The translations under genes and the position numbers were made by a program. Of a stretch of DNA of 64,000 nt, positions 14,684 through 29,208 are shown piece by piece; positions within the stretch are counted from its first letter, which is position 1, and the number at the start of each line of letters is the position of its first letter. Source of the DNA: Serilophus lunatus (Eukaryota; Chordata; Aves; Passeriformes; Eurylaimidae); contig VXBA01001640.1 in the NCBI GenBank assembly GCA_013399895.1, positions 186,001 through 250,000 of the forward strand, in the 5' to 3' direction. The notes beneath the pieces were generated by a model, which saw only the letters and a list, made by a program, of their open reading frames with translations, was not told where the DNA came from and ran no database searches.

Positions 14684-15075
14684 CGAATCCTTAAGGTTGG
14701 AAAAGACTTATAAGTGCATCAAGTCCAGCTGTCAACCCAGCAACAACACACATTCTATTAAACCTTGTCCTCAAGTGCCATTTCCACATGTTTTTTTAAA
14801 CTTCCTGGAACGGTGACTCTACCACTTCCCAGGACAGTCTGTTCCAATGCTTTTAAAGATTTCCAGTGACTTTTTTTCCCCCCCAATATCTAACCTGAAT
14901 CTCCCCTGGCACAACTTGGTCATTTACTCTCATCCTGTCACTTGTTACCTGTGAGGAGACTGACACCCATATCACTCCAACCTCCTTTCAGGTAGTTGTA
15001 GACAGCAATAAAGTCCCACCTGAGTCTCCTTTTCTCCAGACTGAGCAAACCTCAGCTGCTCCTCATAATGCAAGA
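14684..15075 (-). mobile_element. CR1 LINE 3'-end fragment
   Basis: This is a textbook reverse-complement CR1 end. It runs through ATCGAATCCTTAAGGTTGGAAAAGAC, CAAGTCCAGCTGTCAACCCAGCA, GTGACTCTACCACTTCCCAGGACAGTCTGTTCCAATGCTT, GGTAGTTGTAGACAGCAATAAAG and CCACCTGAGTCTCCTTTTCTCCAGACTGAGCAAACC. The 5' part of the element is absent, as is usual for truncated LINE copies. Confidence 0.88.
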
Positions 15076-18000
15076 TGAAAGATGTGGTATCTATCTTACT
15101 GATTTTTCACTGGAGAGTGATGGTTTTCATTGAGCAGCGATGATGTAAAAGCACTTCTTTTTAACTGTGTGTTCTGTGAAGTTATATTATGCTATTTCTC
15201 ATTTAACTTCTTGAAACACGTTGTGGGTTTATTAAATGTTGTAATTTATTTATAGGTCGGAAAACTTTATTATCCCTGTACAAAGCCTATTATTTGTATG
15301 TTTACATGTTGCTATTCTGGAAATAAAAAAGTGACTCATTATATTTGAGGCCAGAAAGTAAACTATTCTTCTTGACATTATTGGGCTGATTCTTTGGGTA
15401 CAGCATAAATGGTTCTTGGGCAAGACCTTTGGTATGAACTGTCATAATATTCAGAAAGGAGGTTGTTGGTACTTTATTACTCTTGTAGTTAAAACTAAAC
15501 ACACAAATGCAAAGTTATGAAATTATTTGGTTCTTAGAACATAAGCACTTAGGAATTACCATGTTTCCTTTAAGTACCAGCTGTACTGTCACATCTTCAT
15601 ATGTGAAAGCGATGAGTTAACACTGCTGCTTTGAAATGTTTCCTTTTGGGACTATGAAAGCCTTAGAGCTTTCTACAGACTGATAGACTATAGTGTTTCT
15701 TTGAAGATATTTTGCATCATTTAGCACAATATAAATAGTATAGCTTGTCAGTGTTCTCTACAGTAGGTACCACTCTGTTTTGGCCCATAGTACTGTTATC
15801 TGTCACTGATAAATGACAGATATATAGGACTTCTTTTTCACAAAAGTTGTAAAATAAAATGTCTGTCTTTGAATTTATAGACGAAAAAAAAATCAAGGAA
15901 AAGGGGAGTAATCTCAGGTTATGTAACAAATAAATTATTGCAAGAATGTGGAGATTTTTTGCTTTCTATTAATTTTCTTCTGCTAAGGGAAGTATGCTAG
16001 CAAGTGGTGTAAGGATAAGGTTTCCTTAGACTTAGAAACTGCATTAGGTGATCTATTAATAATTGATTTTCAGGTACTCAGTACAGTTTGTTCATGCATA
16101 CAGTTACTTGGATTCTGTTTCATTTTAATTGTCTTGTTTTGTTTTGGTTTTTGTTTGTTTATTTGTTTTTGGTGGTTGAAGGATTGCTGGGGAATTAGTG
16201 GCTCTCAAATTGCTTAAAATATCAGCTGGTTTTAGTAATCCATGAGTATGGGTGATCAGATTGCTGGGTTTGCCTGCCACAATTGTTTTGTTTTTTTTTC
16301 TCATTTTGCTCAGGGGCTGCTTTTGCCACTTCTCTTTTAGGCTTTCACAAGTCAACTCAGGCTGATGGAAACATTGAACAAGACTGTAAAACAAATTAAG
16401 TGAAGGAAAAAAAAACATTATAATGTTTTTGAACCCTTGGTGCTTATTTTTGAGTCTCTTTTTCATTTTTTTTACTTAAGAGCATTTCTTGCTTATATTC
16501 TCTTCATGCTATCTTTCTTATTCAAATGTTAACTGCTGAATATATTCTGAAATAATCTTTACAAGAGATACTCTGATAAGAAGACAGTGGTGATCCTACA
16601 GAGAATGCACAAAATTGTGGTACAGAAATTGTTTTCACAGTATATTAAAAACCCAGAAAAAATTCACTGGTGGATACTAAGCAGCCACCTCGCCTCACTG
16701 CAACAGCTCTCTTCAATTTTTCCTGTTGTACTTTACACTCAGAACTATAATATACTATTTCTGGTAAATTAAAATGATCCTTTTGGGTGCTAAAAAATCA
16801 TGAGAGACATAATGGGGTGGATAAAATCTGTTGACAAAATCTGATGCGTAAACTTCATTAAGTGAAATTTGTGATAAGCAAAGTATTTTTCAAGATATTC
16901 AGCACAGGTCCTTCTCAATGCGTTAAGTGATTGGAAACCTTTTGCCACTTTCAATGTATTTAAATATCCTTTCCAATGCAGGATGCTTTCTCATATGAGA
17001 GGGTCTTTAGATGAGGATGCTAATTTGAAGACTTTTTTAGTAATGTGTAAAACAGTACCAGAAAGAAAGGAGTCTATCCAAGAGGGCCATTACTGCCATT
17101 TACCAAGAGTTGACTGTGCTAATCATCAAGTAGACATTCTCAGCTAAAGGTATAACACAAATGGTCCCGACTAGCAATAGTGATAAGGATAAATGATAAG
17201 AAAGTGATTGGATTGAGAAATAAAATGAACAGTACCTATTCAGATAAGAAATAGAGTGACAGTGAAAATTGTCCCAAACTGAAATCTGTTTTTAAATTTT
17301 CTGCGGCTTAATGGTTAATAAGCCATCAATAATACAATGTGGACTGTTTTATTTACCTAGAAGGGGGTGAATTTCAGAAAGAAGATACAGATCATCTGAG
17401 ACAGCACTGCTCATACCTTTATTTGAATATCTAAGCAGGTGAAATAAATGTGAATATGTGGTAGAACTAAGGATTAGAAAAATAAGAGCTGTGAAATTGG
17501 AAGAGGAAGTGAAAAAAGGAGAAAGTTTTTATTCTTGTCTCCTCTTTATTCTAAGACAAGGAGGCCATGTACATAAGACAACTAAAAAAAAAAAAAAAGA
17601 AAGAAACTAACAACTGCAGAATGAAAAAAAAAAAGACTTTATGTGCCTCTATTTTGTTATTACTACAGTAAATAGTAACTTCAGTCATGAAGATATTTGC
17701 TATTTTTCTAGGACCTCTAGAATCTTTTGAGTGTCAGCCTTGATGGTTTGTGCTGTCTTTTGAGACAAGAAGTTTTTAATTTAAACTTGACTATCATTTC
17801 CTTGCCTTGTTCTTTTGCCTTTTTGGCGGCGGTGTTTACTTGGTCTAAAATGCTATGTGTCTTCTGCTTTTTTTTCTTATGTCAAGCAAGGCTTTTAATT
17901 TATGTTCACATGACTTTTATATAATGTTAGTACTCAACCCCTTTGAAGAGCTGCAAAAAGATCTGTTGACTTAATTTTCCAGTCTCTATAGGAATCTGAG

Positions 18001-21000
18001 CTAAATCATACTTTCTTAATCCTCTTAGTCTCTTTTCTTTGCTCTGATAATTAATAATACAATCCTTCTTGCCTCTTTATTTTTTACTTTGTTTTGATTT
18101 TTTTGTTACATGTGTTTTAATACTATGTGAGAACCATGGATGGCAAGAGAAAACAAACATTGAACTTTCAGATCTTGATTTTAATTTGAGTACTCACATA
18201 TAACAATTTTGAATATATACTGGTAACTGTAGTAATAGGCATCACAGGCAATAGAATAATTTCTGCAATTAAGCCCAGCAATCTTAGAAATTTAATCAAG
18301 TCTAATTATTAATTTATTTAAATTCAAATAAAAATAATGGGCTAAAAACCATTCTATTGTCATTAATTAATTACTTTTACTAAAAAATTAGTAACACGAA
18401 GAATACATCAGTCACTGACACTTTCTAAAGTTTAAATCTTAGTTTCATTTTTCCACTTATGAGTTAGCTCTTTTAGCATGTTTTGGACCTGTCTCTGTGC
18501 TATTTCCTCTCCAATAGTGAGTTCATTTGCCAATCAAGGTTGTCTGTACTTAGCAAAGCTGTACTGATGGTATTCCTGGGAAGAGTTGGAATCAGATTCT
18601 ACAGAGGTTTTCCTTCTCATCTTAGCAAAGTCAATAAATTTACTGAACTTGGAACCTACCAAGATTATCCTTATTATTGCCACAACAGCCATACCCATCA
18701 ATATGACTTTTCTGGTAAAAAATTGTGAAAACATTGCTTTTCCCCACAACATTATTTTTCTAGAGATGGATTAATAGGCCCATTGGTGTAACTGTTCCCT
18801 CATCATAGGGAAGATTTGTATCATATTTGTTTAATGATATATTCAAATAAAAAAAGCAAAGGAATTATAGTGACTTTTCCATATAGTGAAAGATACCTTT
18901 CTTGAGTTTTGAATACATTACTTAAAAGATCTTTCAACCTTTCCATACTCTAAAAACCGATAGCTATTTTTATGTGGTCTTTAGTTTCAACTATGTTGAA
19001 GAACATTGCATTTAAGGTTTTGTTTTTGCTTTTATTTGTTTGAGGAATTTGCTAGAAAATATTGTTCTTCCTAATTCTATTTACTTAAAACATCAGTGAG
19101 CCTAAGAAAATATTACTTACAGAATGCTGTGCAGGCTTGGTCAGGAAAAATAGAAATAAAAAGAATTTGTGGTCCAATACACATTTCTTCCTTGTAAAGT
19201 CTCTTTTTATAACAAAACTCAAAACTAATATAAATATGTTCAGAATTTTGTGTGTAGCAAAACTTTCTCACCTGCATTTTGCCAAAAGCAAAAGTTTCAG
19301 CCTACAAAATACTAATTCTATGAGTATCATCTTGTTGTTTCATTTTGTCCCAATGACCTGTGATTATAATGACACAAATACTGCTTCTGGGTGCTATTCC
19401 TAAGAACTGCATTTGCTTTCTTTTTGCAAAAATGAGGAGAAAAAACCCTTGAAAGTATCCCAAGGAGAGATGCAAATATGTCTAAGATATTTAAGAACCA
19501 AAAAATAAAAGGAACTGAAGTTCGTCACAGTTCACACTCAGAAGGATGCTTCCCATCTTCAGGATATGGAAAATTGGCATACAATGTTTGATAGATTCAG
19601 AGAATGATATTATTTGAAGACATGGAAAGTTCAAACTGGAAAATTAATGTGCTTGGAAGTGATCGCAGAAGATCAAATTGCATCCTCTATTCTGATGAGT
19701 TACAAGTACAGTAGAGTTGCTGGAGTGTTGCCTACTTTAGATGAAATTAGGACCAAAGCATGATGGAAGATAATTTTAAATGTCATATAATCAACAGCTG
19801 AGAGTCTGTTTTTCTGATTAAAAATATAACAATATAGATTTGGTTTTCATCAAAGCCTACTGCAATGTCTTTCACTCTGGATCAATTCAGAATAGCAAGT
19901 GAGAATGCCAAATGAAATATTTGTCAAGTAGAGCAACTAATGAAAAACATAGAATCTGTTCTTCAAAAGGCCAAAATTTAATGACTATGGATATGGAATC
20001 TGAATAAAAGCATAGAAATGCCTATTTGGGAACTCATTTCCCCAGGGTTCTGTCTTAAGTTGTGTTGCATGCTTGAATAGAGAAACTATTTGAGCCTGTG
20101 TTTGTCTTGCACCTACTACAACCAACTCTTGTACTCTAACTAGACTTTCCAAGTTCTGTGACAGTAGAATGGTAACAGTGTTCAGGTGATACTCAGAATT
20201 CTTAAAATAAATTTTAATTTCCCAAAACCAAAGCTATGCCTAAATATTTTGATAAACCATATGTATTTTCCCTCTTGTTAAGTTGAAAGGCAAGGAAGCA
20301 ACAAATAAAACTTAAAGTGAGTAGGGATCTATAAAGAAGGCTTTTATTTGCATCCTCATTATTTGTGGTGTCAATAATGTACCTTCTCCTTTCTTGGGTT
20401 GAAGACAGTGCTGTGGAGCTTCTTGTCAAGCAGTATTCGTTTTGCTTTAACTTGGTATTCCCGGTCCCTTCAACCACCAGAGAGTCTTTTTATTATTTAT
20501 AAAGCAATCTTTTTTGTTTATCATTGAAGTATCCAGCTATGCAATTTAATTATCTTCTAATTAAAGTACTCATTTAAAAGATGTATTATATTAAGCAGAG
20601 AGAGTTAGTAAAAAGTGTAACTTATCTATTAAAAATGTCAGTCAGTGTGAGTAGTGTTTAACCTGATCTTTTTTTAATGTCACTGATCAAAAGAAAGGGC
20701 TCTGAAGTGTAGCATAACTTCAATAATGCCAGCCCAAATATTTATCAAACTTACAAGGCAATATTTTTCAAGCTTGCCTCTGAGATTACTTCAGGAATAG
20801 GAAAAATTAATTACCAGGCCATAGTTCTACAAAATTCCAGTGATGGACTGTCACTGGGGAATACAGGCTTATTTTTCACTGAAATTTATATAAAGACATT
20901 TTCAGGTTGGTTGCACCCCTACCTCCCATCTTCCACATTCCTCCTGTTGCAACTGAACTTTCAGCAGGACCTGGCATGCCAGAAAAAATTTTTTAGTTTG

Positions 21001-24000
21001 TTTGTTTTCTGTGGTTTGTTGGTGGTTTTTGTTGTTTTGACTTTTGTTTGTTTGTTTTTGTTTTTTAATTGTGCTGCTGTCTGGCTTCTACAAGACAGTA
21101 GAAAGGCATATGTCAAATTAAATCCTTGATCTTAGAGAATGTTGCTGCTGCATTCCTAGTGAGACTAGTATTTTCCATTTTAATTAAAGATTAGTACTTC
21201 CTAGTACATTTGCCACTAAAAAGACATGAGATGGAATGTTGTAGCTTTTTAGTACAGATTTGGTTTATATTTTTTTGACTGTGGGGCCACCCTCCCTTCT
21301 ATGCTGTCTATACTGAGAAGGTGATCGACATCTGTGTGCTTATCTGGGGGCATTCATTTTTTGAAAACATAAAGGAGCTGAGTGCCAGTTTTGCCAAATA
21401 CTACAAAGATGTTTCACATCCTTATGAGCCCAAAAGACTCATAAATAAGGCAGGAAAGAAACTGAAGTCTAGTAAATGTTATTAACTTGTGCAAAATAGT
21501 TTTTGTTCAGTGATTGGGAATAAGTAGGTTGTCTGTGTCCTGGTTGAGCCTCTGTGGTAATCCAAGAATATATATTGGAAAATTGTGACATAGAAGACTT
21601 GACTATGACTTGAGATAAAGCGATAAATAATCCTGCTTTCACTTGTGGTAGAACTGTCCATATTGTTAGTGCTCTTTACCCACACTAAAGTGAGTAAAAT
21701 GAATCTTCATCTGTGATTTCAGTGGTACAACAAAGAGGGCTGATGTCTGAAGATTTGGTGTATAAAATTCAGTAGATCTGATGTTTTATGAAGTCATTTT
21801 TTCTTAGCTGATACAATGGGAGATGGCATGAAAACTTTTATCTGACAGCATTATTTTGTTACCTGGTGTCACTATCAATTGATGTAGTAATACTTTCTGC
21901 ACATTTAACTTAGTTAGAATGTAATTTGGAGGTTTTTTTCCTATTAATGTTGATATACCACAAAAATAAGATAGTGTTTTCTCTACAGAATAACACATAT
22001 TGAAGACAAGTAGTCCATCTCTGCATGAAAAAAAACAGAAATGAGAAAGATCAATGAGATGAGCTTATTTTGAGGTTTATTTAGAGATGCAAGTATTGAA
22101 AAGAGCTGACTTTATTACGACACGCTTCTACAATGTGTGCATAAGACTTTTTTTAGCCTTAAGCTTGTGCAAAAAGAACCATAATTATGGTAGCCCGAAA
22201 TACAAGCTTGCTTACGAAGCTGAACTAGAATATTTGTGCAGTTTGTTTTGATCTGAGTTATTTGGTGGCACACAGAGAATACTAGCAGGAATTTTAAACT
22301 GTTCTGTATCTTGGCCTAGTTGCAGTGTGATGATGACAGTCATGTACTATTTGAGATTATGACCTAATAACATGGTACAAATAAAGAAATTAATATCATT
22401 AACAGATTGTTTCATCTTTAAAATATCAAAAAACAAAATCTTTTCTGCTTGGATTTTGGAATGTCTAAACCAGGATTGGATTAAAGAAAAAGGAAATAAG
22501 TGAAATGAAAGCCTTTTACATGCTCTTTTTCATTTTTCCCTCTTTGTTCAAAACTCATTTTGTCTGGTTTGGTTTTTTTTTCAGCCTGCTTTTAGGTGCA
22601 TTTGTCATTGTTTAGTCATCTATGTGTTTTCTTTCAGTCTGAAATTGTAAATTGACAATAAAGTTATTTAAAACCAATTTTAAACAAGAATTATGCAGCA
22701 ATTGGTATTTGGAGATGGCAAAGAAAATTGAGCTGCCATCTTAGAGATGACAGTGGAATGTATTTACATGGATGTCAAGGGTACAGCTGACTGTGGTCAC
22801 TGCAGCAAAGATATGGTGTGTTCACTCATGACTGCTGAAAAATAGCTAGAGAACCAAATCTAAAGTAGTTCCCTGGCATCCAAATAAGACATAAGAATAA
22901 ATACCTTTTCATGATATGTAGCACTATGAATTACTTGCAGATTAGAATAGTTACCAGTAGAGTCTGATACACCATATTTTATGAAATGATAACACAAAAA
23001 TCTTGTGAGCATGGTTCCTTGGAGGAACCTTGGAGGAGATTCTGGCTGCGCTGAAATAGAAATAGTGGCTCATTTGGCACTAATTTCTGAAAAACTGACA
23101 TCTTTAAAGAATCAGTTAATATTACATTATTGAAGGGGTAGAAATTTGAGAGAACCTGAGTGAATTTCTATATAAACATTTTCTTTCTCAATCTGGTATA
23201 GTTTCTGATCTTCTGTTGTAAAAATCCTGTTTCATTTTTTGCTTTGATTATTTTCTAAATTATCTAACATTGCTTCTGATATTGCTTTGTCCCCACCTTT
23301 TACTAGCCTTGATCCAATGTGCTGCTGCATAACAGGTAAGGATAGCAATGTTACTCTTATAATAAATTATTAATCCTTTATTTTTATTTACATTTACATT
23401 TTTATGGTTTACAGTAGCAGACAAATATTCACCAATACAGACAGTTTTACTGCCATATTTAGTACCCATAATAACATTTTGTGAAGTGGTTGTAAGACAT
23501 ACTTTAATAGTTTGCAGTTTATAGGCTATTTGAAAAATTCTGATTTTTGACCTGCATGAAATCTTAGTAAAGGAGTGGAAACGTAATTAATAGGCATGTT
23601 AGAAGGATTTCCTAAGTAATGAAAAACGTGCCAATTAGCAATTTATGTTATCCAGGAAAACTAGGAATTTTGGAACACGCTGCTTCTAATTAGAAATTAG
23701 CCTTATCTTCTAGCACAAATTCATTGTTTATCATATAGAAAAGCTGTGGCATTCCTTATTTTGAATGTTTTGTTCAGGATTCTTCAGTACAGCTGAAATT
23801 TTTAGCTGAATTATTGATTTAAACAATTCAAAAATGAGATATTTGTTATGTGTAATTTCAGACTCTTGAAAGTCATCTTGTGGTTTCAGTGTCTAGTCTC
23901 TGAATCAAAACTGTCAAAACTTTTCATATTAGGTTGAGGAAACTAAATTCTAATTTACTTTTTTCTTTATCTTTGTATTTTTAAGTAAATTAAATAGTCA

Positions 24001-25349
24001 TTCCTTAATTATAAAATGAGTTTTAAAAAAAAAGTTCATAGAACTTGTTGCACTAAAAATTGTGTTAAGATTTTGTATGTGTTTGTGTTCTATGTATATA
24101 TGTTCATGCAGACTTAATGCTTGCAGTGTTGTCTTAAATTTGTGGTCACTTTCAGATTCACATTTTGCTAAATCTTTCACTTGGTTTTCTTCACATTTTT
24201 CTGTGGTTGGAGGGAGTATTTTACCATGACTGCACAATACTAGCCAAGTACTTCTGTGGTGAAATGAGTTCTTAAACCCGTTTTGAAATATTAGCTTCAT
24301 CGCAGACCATAGATGTTAGAGGAAAAGCAAAAAGATGTACTTGTCAGTATAAGTTGGGCTCACTCCTGTTTAGGATAGACTAAATAATTTCTAGAGAAGG
24401 GAAATTAGACTAGACAGATATGCTTCAGAAATGACACACAATTCAAAATTAATATTTTTGCCTAGTAACATCTGATGCATTTCCCTGTATAATGTCAGTT
24501 GTCTGAAGTGCCTTTTTCAGCTATCTCTGAACACTTTTGGATGTTATCTGTTTCCACAAAGAATTTATTTTAATATTTATGTTTGGTGCTTTCTTATAAA
24601 AAGTAATTGCTGATACAAATTTTGAAGTATTGCAGCTGTAGTCTAGGAAAATCTACTGTTACGGCTCTTTTCACTCTTTTTACTCCATTGTGTCTGCCTG
24701 AAGAGCAGCAAAGTGGATTCACACAACCTGCCTGCATTCTCATTTCAGCATATCCTTTCTTGGCATTCATCCTAATGACAATATTCTTAAAAACTTTGAA
24801 GTTTATTTCTGTAGAAGTGTAAATTGCTGTATTATAATATGAATCTTAATTAAGGTGTTGGAGGATTAAAAAACTTCTAAAGGTTGTGCATAAATTGGAG
24901 CAGTTCAAGATGACCTGAATACCAAAAGCAACTCTGAAATTATAAGCATAATTTTAATAAAATGACCACTCAAATGTATAAAATTCAGAATGGGAACATA
25001 AGCATATTCCTTATCTTTGAGAAACATGTAGTTTCTTACTTTTTTTTTTTTTTTTTTCAAAACAGTAAGTTTGATTGTCATAGGAAACTTACAGAAAATT
25101 ACAGAAAGACTAATGGAAATATAAATTAGGGTGGCCATATGTTAATAATTAGCATTTTTCTCTGGGAAAGAGAGATTGCGATGGTAGACTAAGATAAAAA
25201 TCATTTTGACTACCCACTCTTTTGATCCATTGTTACCAGTTTTCCATCATTGTTTATTAGGGTTGGAAAGGTGGAGGGTTGTATATGTACACCTTTGATT
25301 GCCTTTTCTGGGTACCATAACTGTAGAAACCCTTCTTTACATCCCTTGA
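15076..25349. other. Unique AT-rich intron sequence
   Basis: About 10 kb without a recognised gene or interspersed repeat. Low-complexity tracts include a TTTG/TTTTG-rich block at 16132-16172, A-runs near 17583-17600 and 17624-17634, a TTTG-rich block at 20994-21066 and a T-run at about 25039-25057. The short ORFs in it overlap these tracts or look random. Confidence 0.55.
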
Positions 25350-25780
25350 CAGGTTCAGCTTTACCTTGACCTTGCTCACCCCATCCTCACACAACCAGAC
25401 TGCATCCCTATACTCTTCCCAGGATACCTGATTTTGCTTCCACTGCTGTGCGTTTTCTTTTTGCCTTTTTTTTGACCAACAGATCTTGATTCATCCATGC
25501 CATATTCTCTCCTTCCTTGTCTGATTTCTTGTGCCTGGGGGACATCTACCTCTTGTACTCTATGGAAGACATCCTTACAGATTTGTCAGCTCTGTTGCTC
25601 TCCCTTTTCTCTGGGGGCAGTTTCCCAGGGGATCCTATTGACCACCTCCTTGAGGAGCTGGAACTTTGCTTTTCTAAAGTTCATGGGCATAACTTTACTC
25701 TTTGCCTGACTCAGATCTATAAGAACCTGAAACTCCACCATTGCATGACTGCAGCCCATTCTGCCTCCTTCTGACCTTTG
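25350..25780 (-). mobile_element. CR1-like LINE fragment (upstream part of the element)
   Basis: This GC-richer block stands out from its surroundings. It resembles, in reverse complement, the region of bird CR1 upstream of the common 3' end. Landmarks are GATCTTGATTCATCCATGCC, CCCAGGGGATCCTATTGACCACC, GCTTTTCTAAAGTTCATGGGC and CACCATTGCATGACTGCAGCCC. I match these from memory of such repeats, so the family is probable only. Two overlapping plus-strand ORFs (25497, 25517) are by-products. Confidence 0.5.
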
Positions 25781-27629
25781 GAAAAAAAAAATCAGCCTAC
25801 TCTTTTCTCATTCTTTAGCAAATGAACATGAAAAACAGAAAGGAAATAAGTGCTCAGTATAGGTGCTGTAAGTATGATTAGTACTAGTGGTGAGATAAGT
25901 GGATCAACTTCTGGAATATACTGGCTTTTCTTTTCAGTGTCACATATGATGCATTTGCCCTGCAGTTAGGTGCTGTAATGCAAATAGTTTTCCCACTGAC
26001 CTTGGAAATCAAAGCCAGGGTTTACCTGCTGAGTCCCCTGTGGTAAAAGAGAGAAGAAGGCACCTTAGGCTGGAACTAAGGCTTGGGTAGTGGATAATCT
26101 GGGGCTGTTCACTGCTAGGCACTAAGCAAGATGTGGATAGTAATACAAGCTACATTTTTAATTTTTGTGGGAGTGCAGCATTTTGTTTGGACCTGCTACT
26201 GAATACGTAGCTGAGGGAGAGCCCAACTGTATTTAGTTTTAATTCAGTTTATAAATGATGAATTAAATCTCATCAGAATAAAATATCAGCTGGTTGTTGT
26301 AACAAATTGTGTTTATATTATATTACACTTTAATGACTTAATGATTACTATGACAGCTGCTTTCCCACAATTTTCTCTCATTAATGTCAATGTAATCTGC
26401 TCATCTCTTTTGCTCATTTACTCTTTTTTCTTTTTTTTTTTTGCAAACTTTATGCTTTTTTGACCTGGTTCTTTCAGAACTGCCAATCTTTCACATCATA
26501 ATTTTCAGAATTACTCTGAATCTGTATTAATGTTTTGAAGTTTCTTGCAGTTTCCTTAATAGTATCAATGCCCATTAAAACTTTCCAATTTCACTTAGCA
26601 GTAAAGTGTTGAACACCTTTGCAATAACTCCTGAGACTAATATGCTTTTATCATTTTAAGGGTATGCTGTTATTTCTTTAATACTTTATCTTTTTATATA
26701 ATAATTAATGATTTTATGCTTCCAATCTCATTACAGAGAAGATGGCTATACTTTTTTTAAGTTATGTTCATAAAGATTTTCATGTGTGTGATCAAGGTTT
26801 TTAAATTAGGTGTATGCATAGTTCTCTGTATATGGACGTCTATGTGTATATATATAAATGTTAATTTCCTGGTCTAGAAAATCTTTCTGTTCACTTGTGC
26901 TTAGGCAAGAGATATAAGACATGACTGCTTGCAGCTAGAAAGCAGATTGCGCTTTATATTTTCCTCATCCGTTCCACCTTTCTCCCACCTTTATCTAATG
27001 AAGGAAATGATGAAATAGTTACACAAATTTAAAATTGTATTTTGAATTGAGTTCTGCATCATGACATCATATGCATAAGGAAACAATCATGAAATGTCTA
27101 TAGAAAAAGTTACGGAAAGTGTAATAGGTATAACAACATTCAGTAACCCCTATGAATCATATTTCATTTTATGATTCTCATTCTTTTAATTGATACACAG
27201 TATATATGTAACTTCCAATGGAGGATATGTGGTTCTGAATTAGTTTTCTATTTAGTTTTCTTATATTGAGACATTACTCTTTAGCTCTACAAAGATGAGA
27301 CAGGGAGACTTCAGCTGAGAAACAAATTGTAGCCCATCCCTGCTTTTCTTCAGTTGCAGTAATATAATTCTGTTTTCACTGCTAAAAATCTAGAAACCAA
27401 GTATTTATCCCCTTGTCAGGATACACCTCAGCTTTTCAGCTTCGATTCAGATGTCTAATGAAAATCTTGCAGAACCTAATGGAAAGGCTTTTGGATAAGC
27501 CTCTATTTCTAGGAGCTTCATTTGCTGATGCACTTCAGGATGCTTTTACTAGTAAAATGCCTCATCTAGGATTGATTTTTTTTTTCCTTTTGTATGTTTG
27601 GGTTTTTGTTGTTGTTTTTTTATTTTCCT
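25781..27629. other. Unique AT-rich intron sequence
   Basis: No gene or named repeat was seen. A T-run lies near 26431-26442 and a short TATATATA stretch near 26849-26857. Confidence 0.5.
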
Positions 27630-27638
27630 TTAAGCTAT

Positions 27639-28244
27639 TGTAACCAATTTTGAGAGCTTAAGACTTTAAGGCCTGCTTTAAGAATTCTAAAAGCTAACCT
27701 GAGTAACTCTGTCTCTCTAGCAGAGGTTTGAAGTTAGCCTGAAAGGTTTCTGTCTTTCACAGCGGCTTGAACAAGCAAAACCAGAAATAAACAAAGAACA
27801 TCTGCTGAGTGAAAAACACTTCAGAATGTGGCTGTACCAAAACAATAGTAAAACTCTCAAAATACATCTGTGGTTCTGACAGCGGCTTGAAGCTGTGCAC
27901 AGTAGCTTAGAGTTTATTGTGCAAGAACAAGCTTCTTTCTCATAACAAATAGTCTTGCATAAACGTGTTTTTCCAAGCAGAAGTCCCTTGGAAAAACATG
28001 TTTTGTTCAGGAGTAATCTCAAATATTGTTCAAAATAATAGTGAAAATTCCCAAAGAAAAAAAAAGATTACATTATGCTTAGTTTGAACCAATGAGATTG
28101 TTAAAAACAGGTATGTCGACCAATAAGGATGTAAACCACTGTTTTCTAAAAAGTATAAAAGTTGTAGGCTTTCTCATTAAATTGGCTTCTTGGACAAACT
28201 CTTGTCTCGCTCGTTTCTATCTCTGCCGGACTCCTATTGCAACA
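27639..28244 (+). mobile_element. Solo LTR of an endogenous retrovirus
   Basis: The segment runs from TGTAACC to TTGCAACA. It has a promoter-like TATAAAA at 28154-28160, followed by a CT-rich R/U5-like stretch (TTGGACAAACTCTTGTCTCGCTCG) and a short CGGACTCCTATTGCAACA end. The 8-bp direct repeat TTAAGCTA flanks it at 27630-27637 and 28245-28252. Inside, GACAGCGGCTTGAA or a close variant occurs twice about 120 bp apart (near 27757 and 27879), as in repeated U3 elements. No internal viral genes are present, so it is a solo LTR. Its class is uncertain. Confidence 0.7.
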
Positions 28245-28252
28245 TTAAGCTA

Positions 28253-29208
28253 CAACAGTTGCCACATTCCTATTCGTGAATTACAGTGCTGCATTTCTCT
28301 GGGCTTTCTTCTGTTTTTGTAAAGCAGAATTCCTGACCTGCTAAAGAAATATCAGTTCCCACCAAGAAAATATTTTCTAGAAGAACTTGGCAAGACTTAC
28401 TGATTTTAATCATGTTCCCATCCCTAAGAAACCAGTAAGGTCACATCACTCAAACCAGGAAAATTCACCATATACTCAGGATGCCAAAAGCCTTCAGTGT
28501 TCAATTAATACTGGCTTGATTGATAAGTGATTCAAAATGAGTATATTTTCTAAAAGTGTTTGAATGAGGTGTAGCTGCAAGACACCTTCAGTCAATGAAA
28601 GCTGCAAGTAATAAAACTGGAAATTTAAAGGAGGAGTTGAAAAGTTTGTGTGGAGTGAAGAAAATGAAACTTACAGGAGTACAATGCAGTTGGAGAGAAA
28701 GCAAAAGATAATCATGATAGGAAGGCATCAGTTACAAAGATCTGAGAAAGACCATTTGATAGAGTTGAGACTGTCTGTTCTTTAGAGATTTCTAGAAAAG
28801 TGTGAAAATAAATTTAGGTAGGCTTAGAAAAAATGCAAGAAAATAACCAGACTTATAAGAGAATATATGAACCCATTCTGATGTTGCTGTCACTGAGTCT
28901 CATAGCCTGCATTAATGATGGCTGCAAAGTGGGACAGTGATGAAAAAGCAACCCTCCCTTCTCACTTTAGCTCAACTTATTTTAACCCTATAAAAGGTTT
29001 GTAAAGGACAGAAATGTAAAAATCTGAGATATGATTCAAATAAAAAGTAGATGGTAAGTTTCTAAATACAAATTCAAAGTCATAACCATATTGCAGTGTT
29101 TGTTACTCATTTACTCCTATATTCTTTATATTTTTTCTATACATTTACTGTGTACAGCATATCATGTATATTTTTACAGTGTATATATATATATATATAT
29201 AAACTGAT
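28253..29208. other. Unique intron sequence with a TA microsatellite
   Basis: No gene or named repeat was recognised. A perfect (TA)n run lies at 29182-29201, just before the duplicated 450-bp segment. Confidence 0.5.
29181..29201. repeat. TA dinucleotide microsatellite
   Basis: GTATATATAT... is about ten TA units. Such a run could have disturbed read assembly at the start of the adjacent duplicated block. Confidence 0.85.

Noticed and set aside
20994..21066. TTTG-rich tract as a possible poly(A) tail of a minus-strand retrocopy
   Set aside because: No gene-like or repeat-like sequence adjoins it, so it is treated as simple low-complexity DNA.
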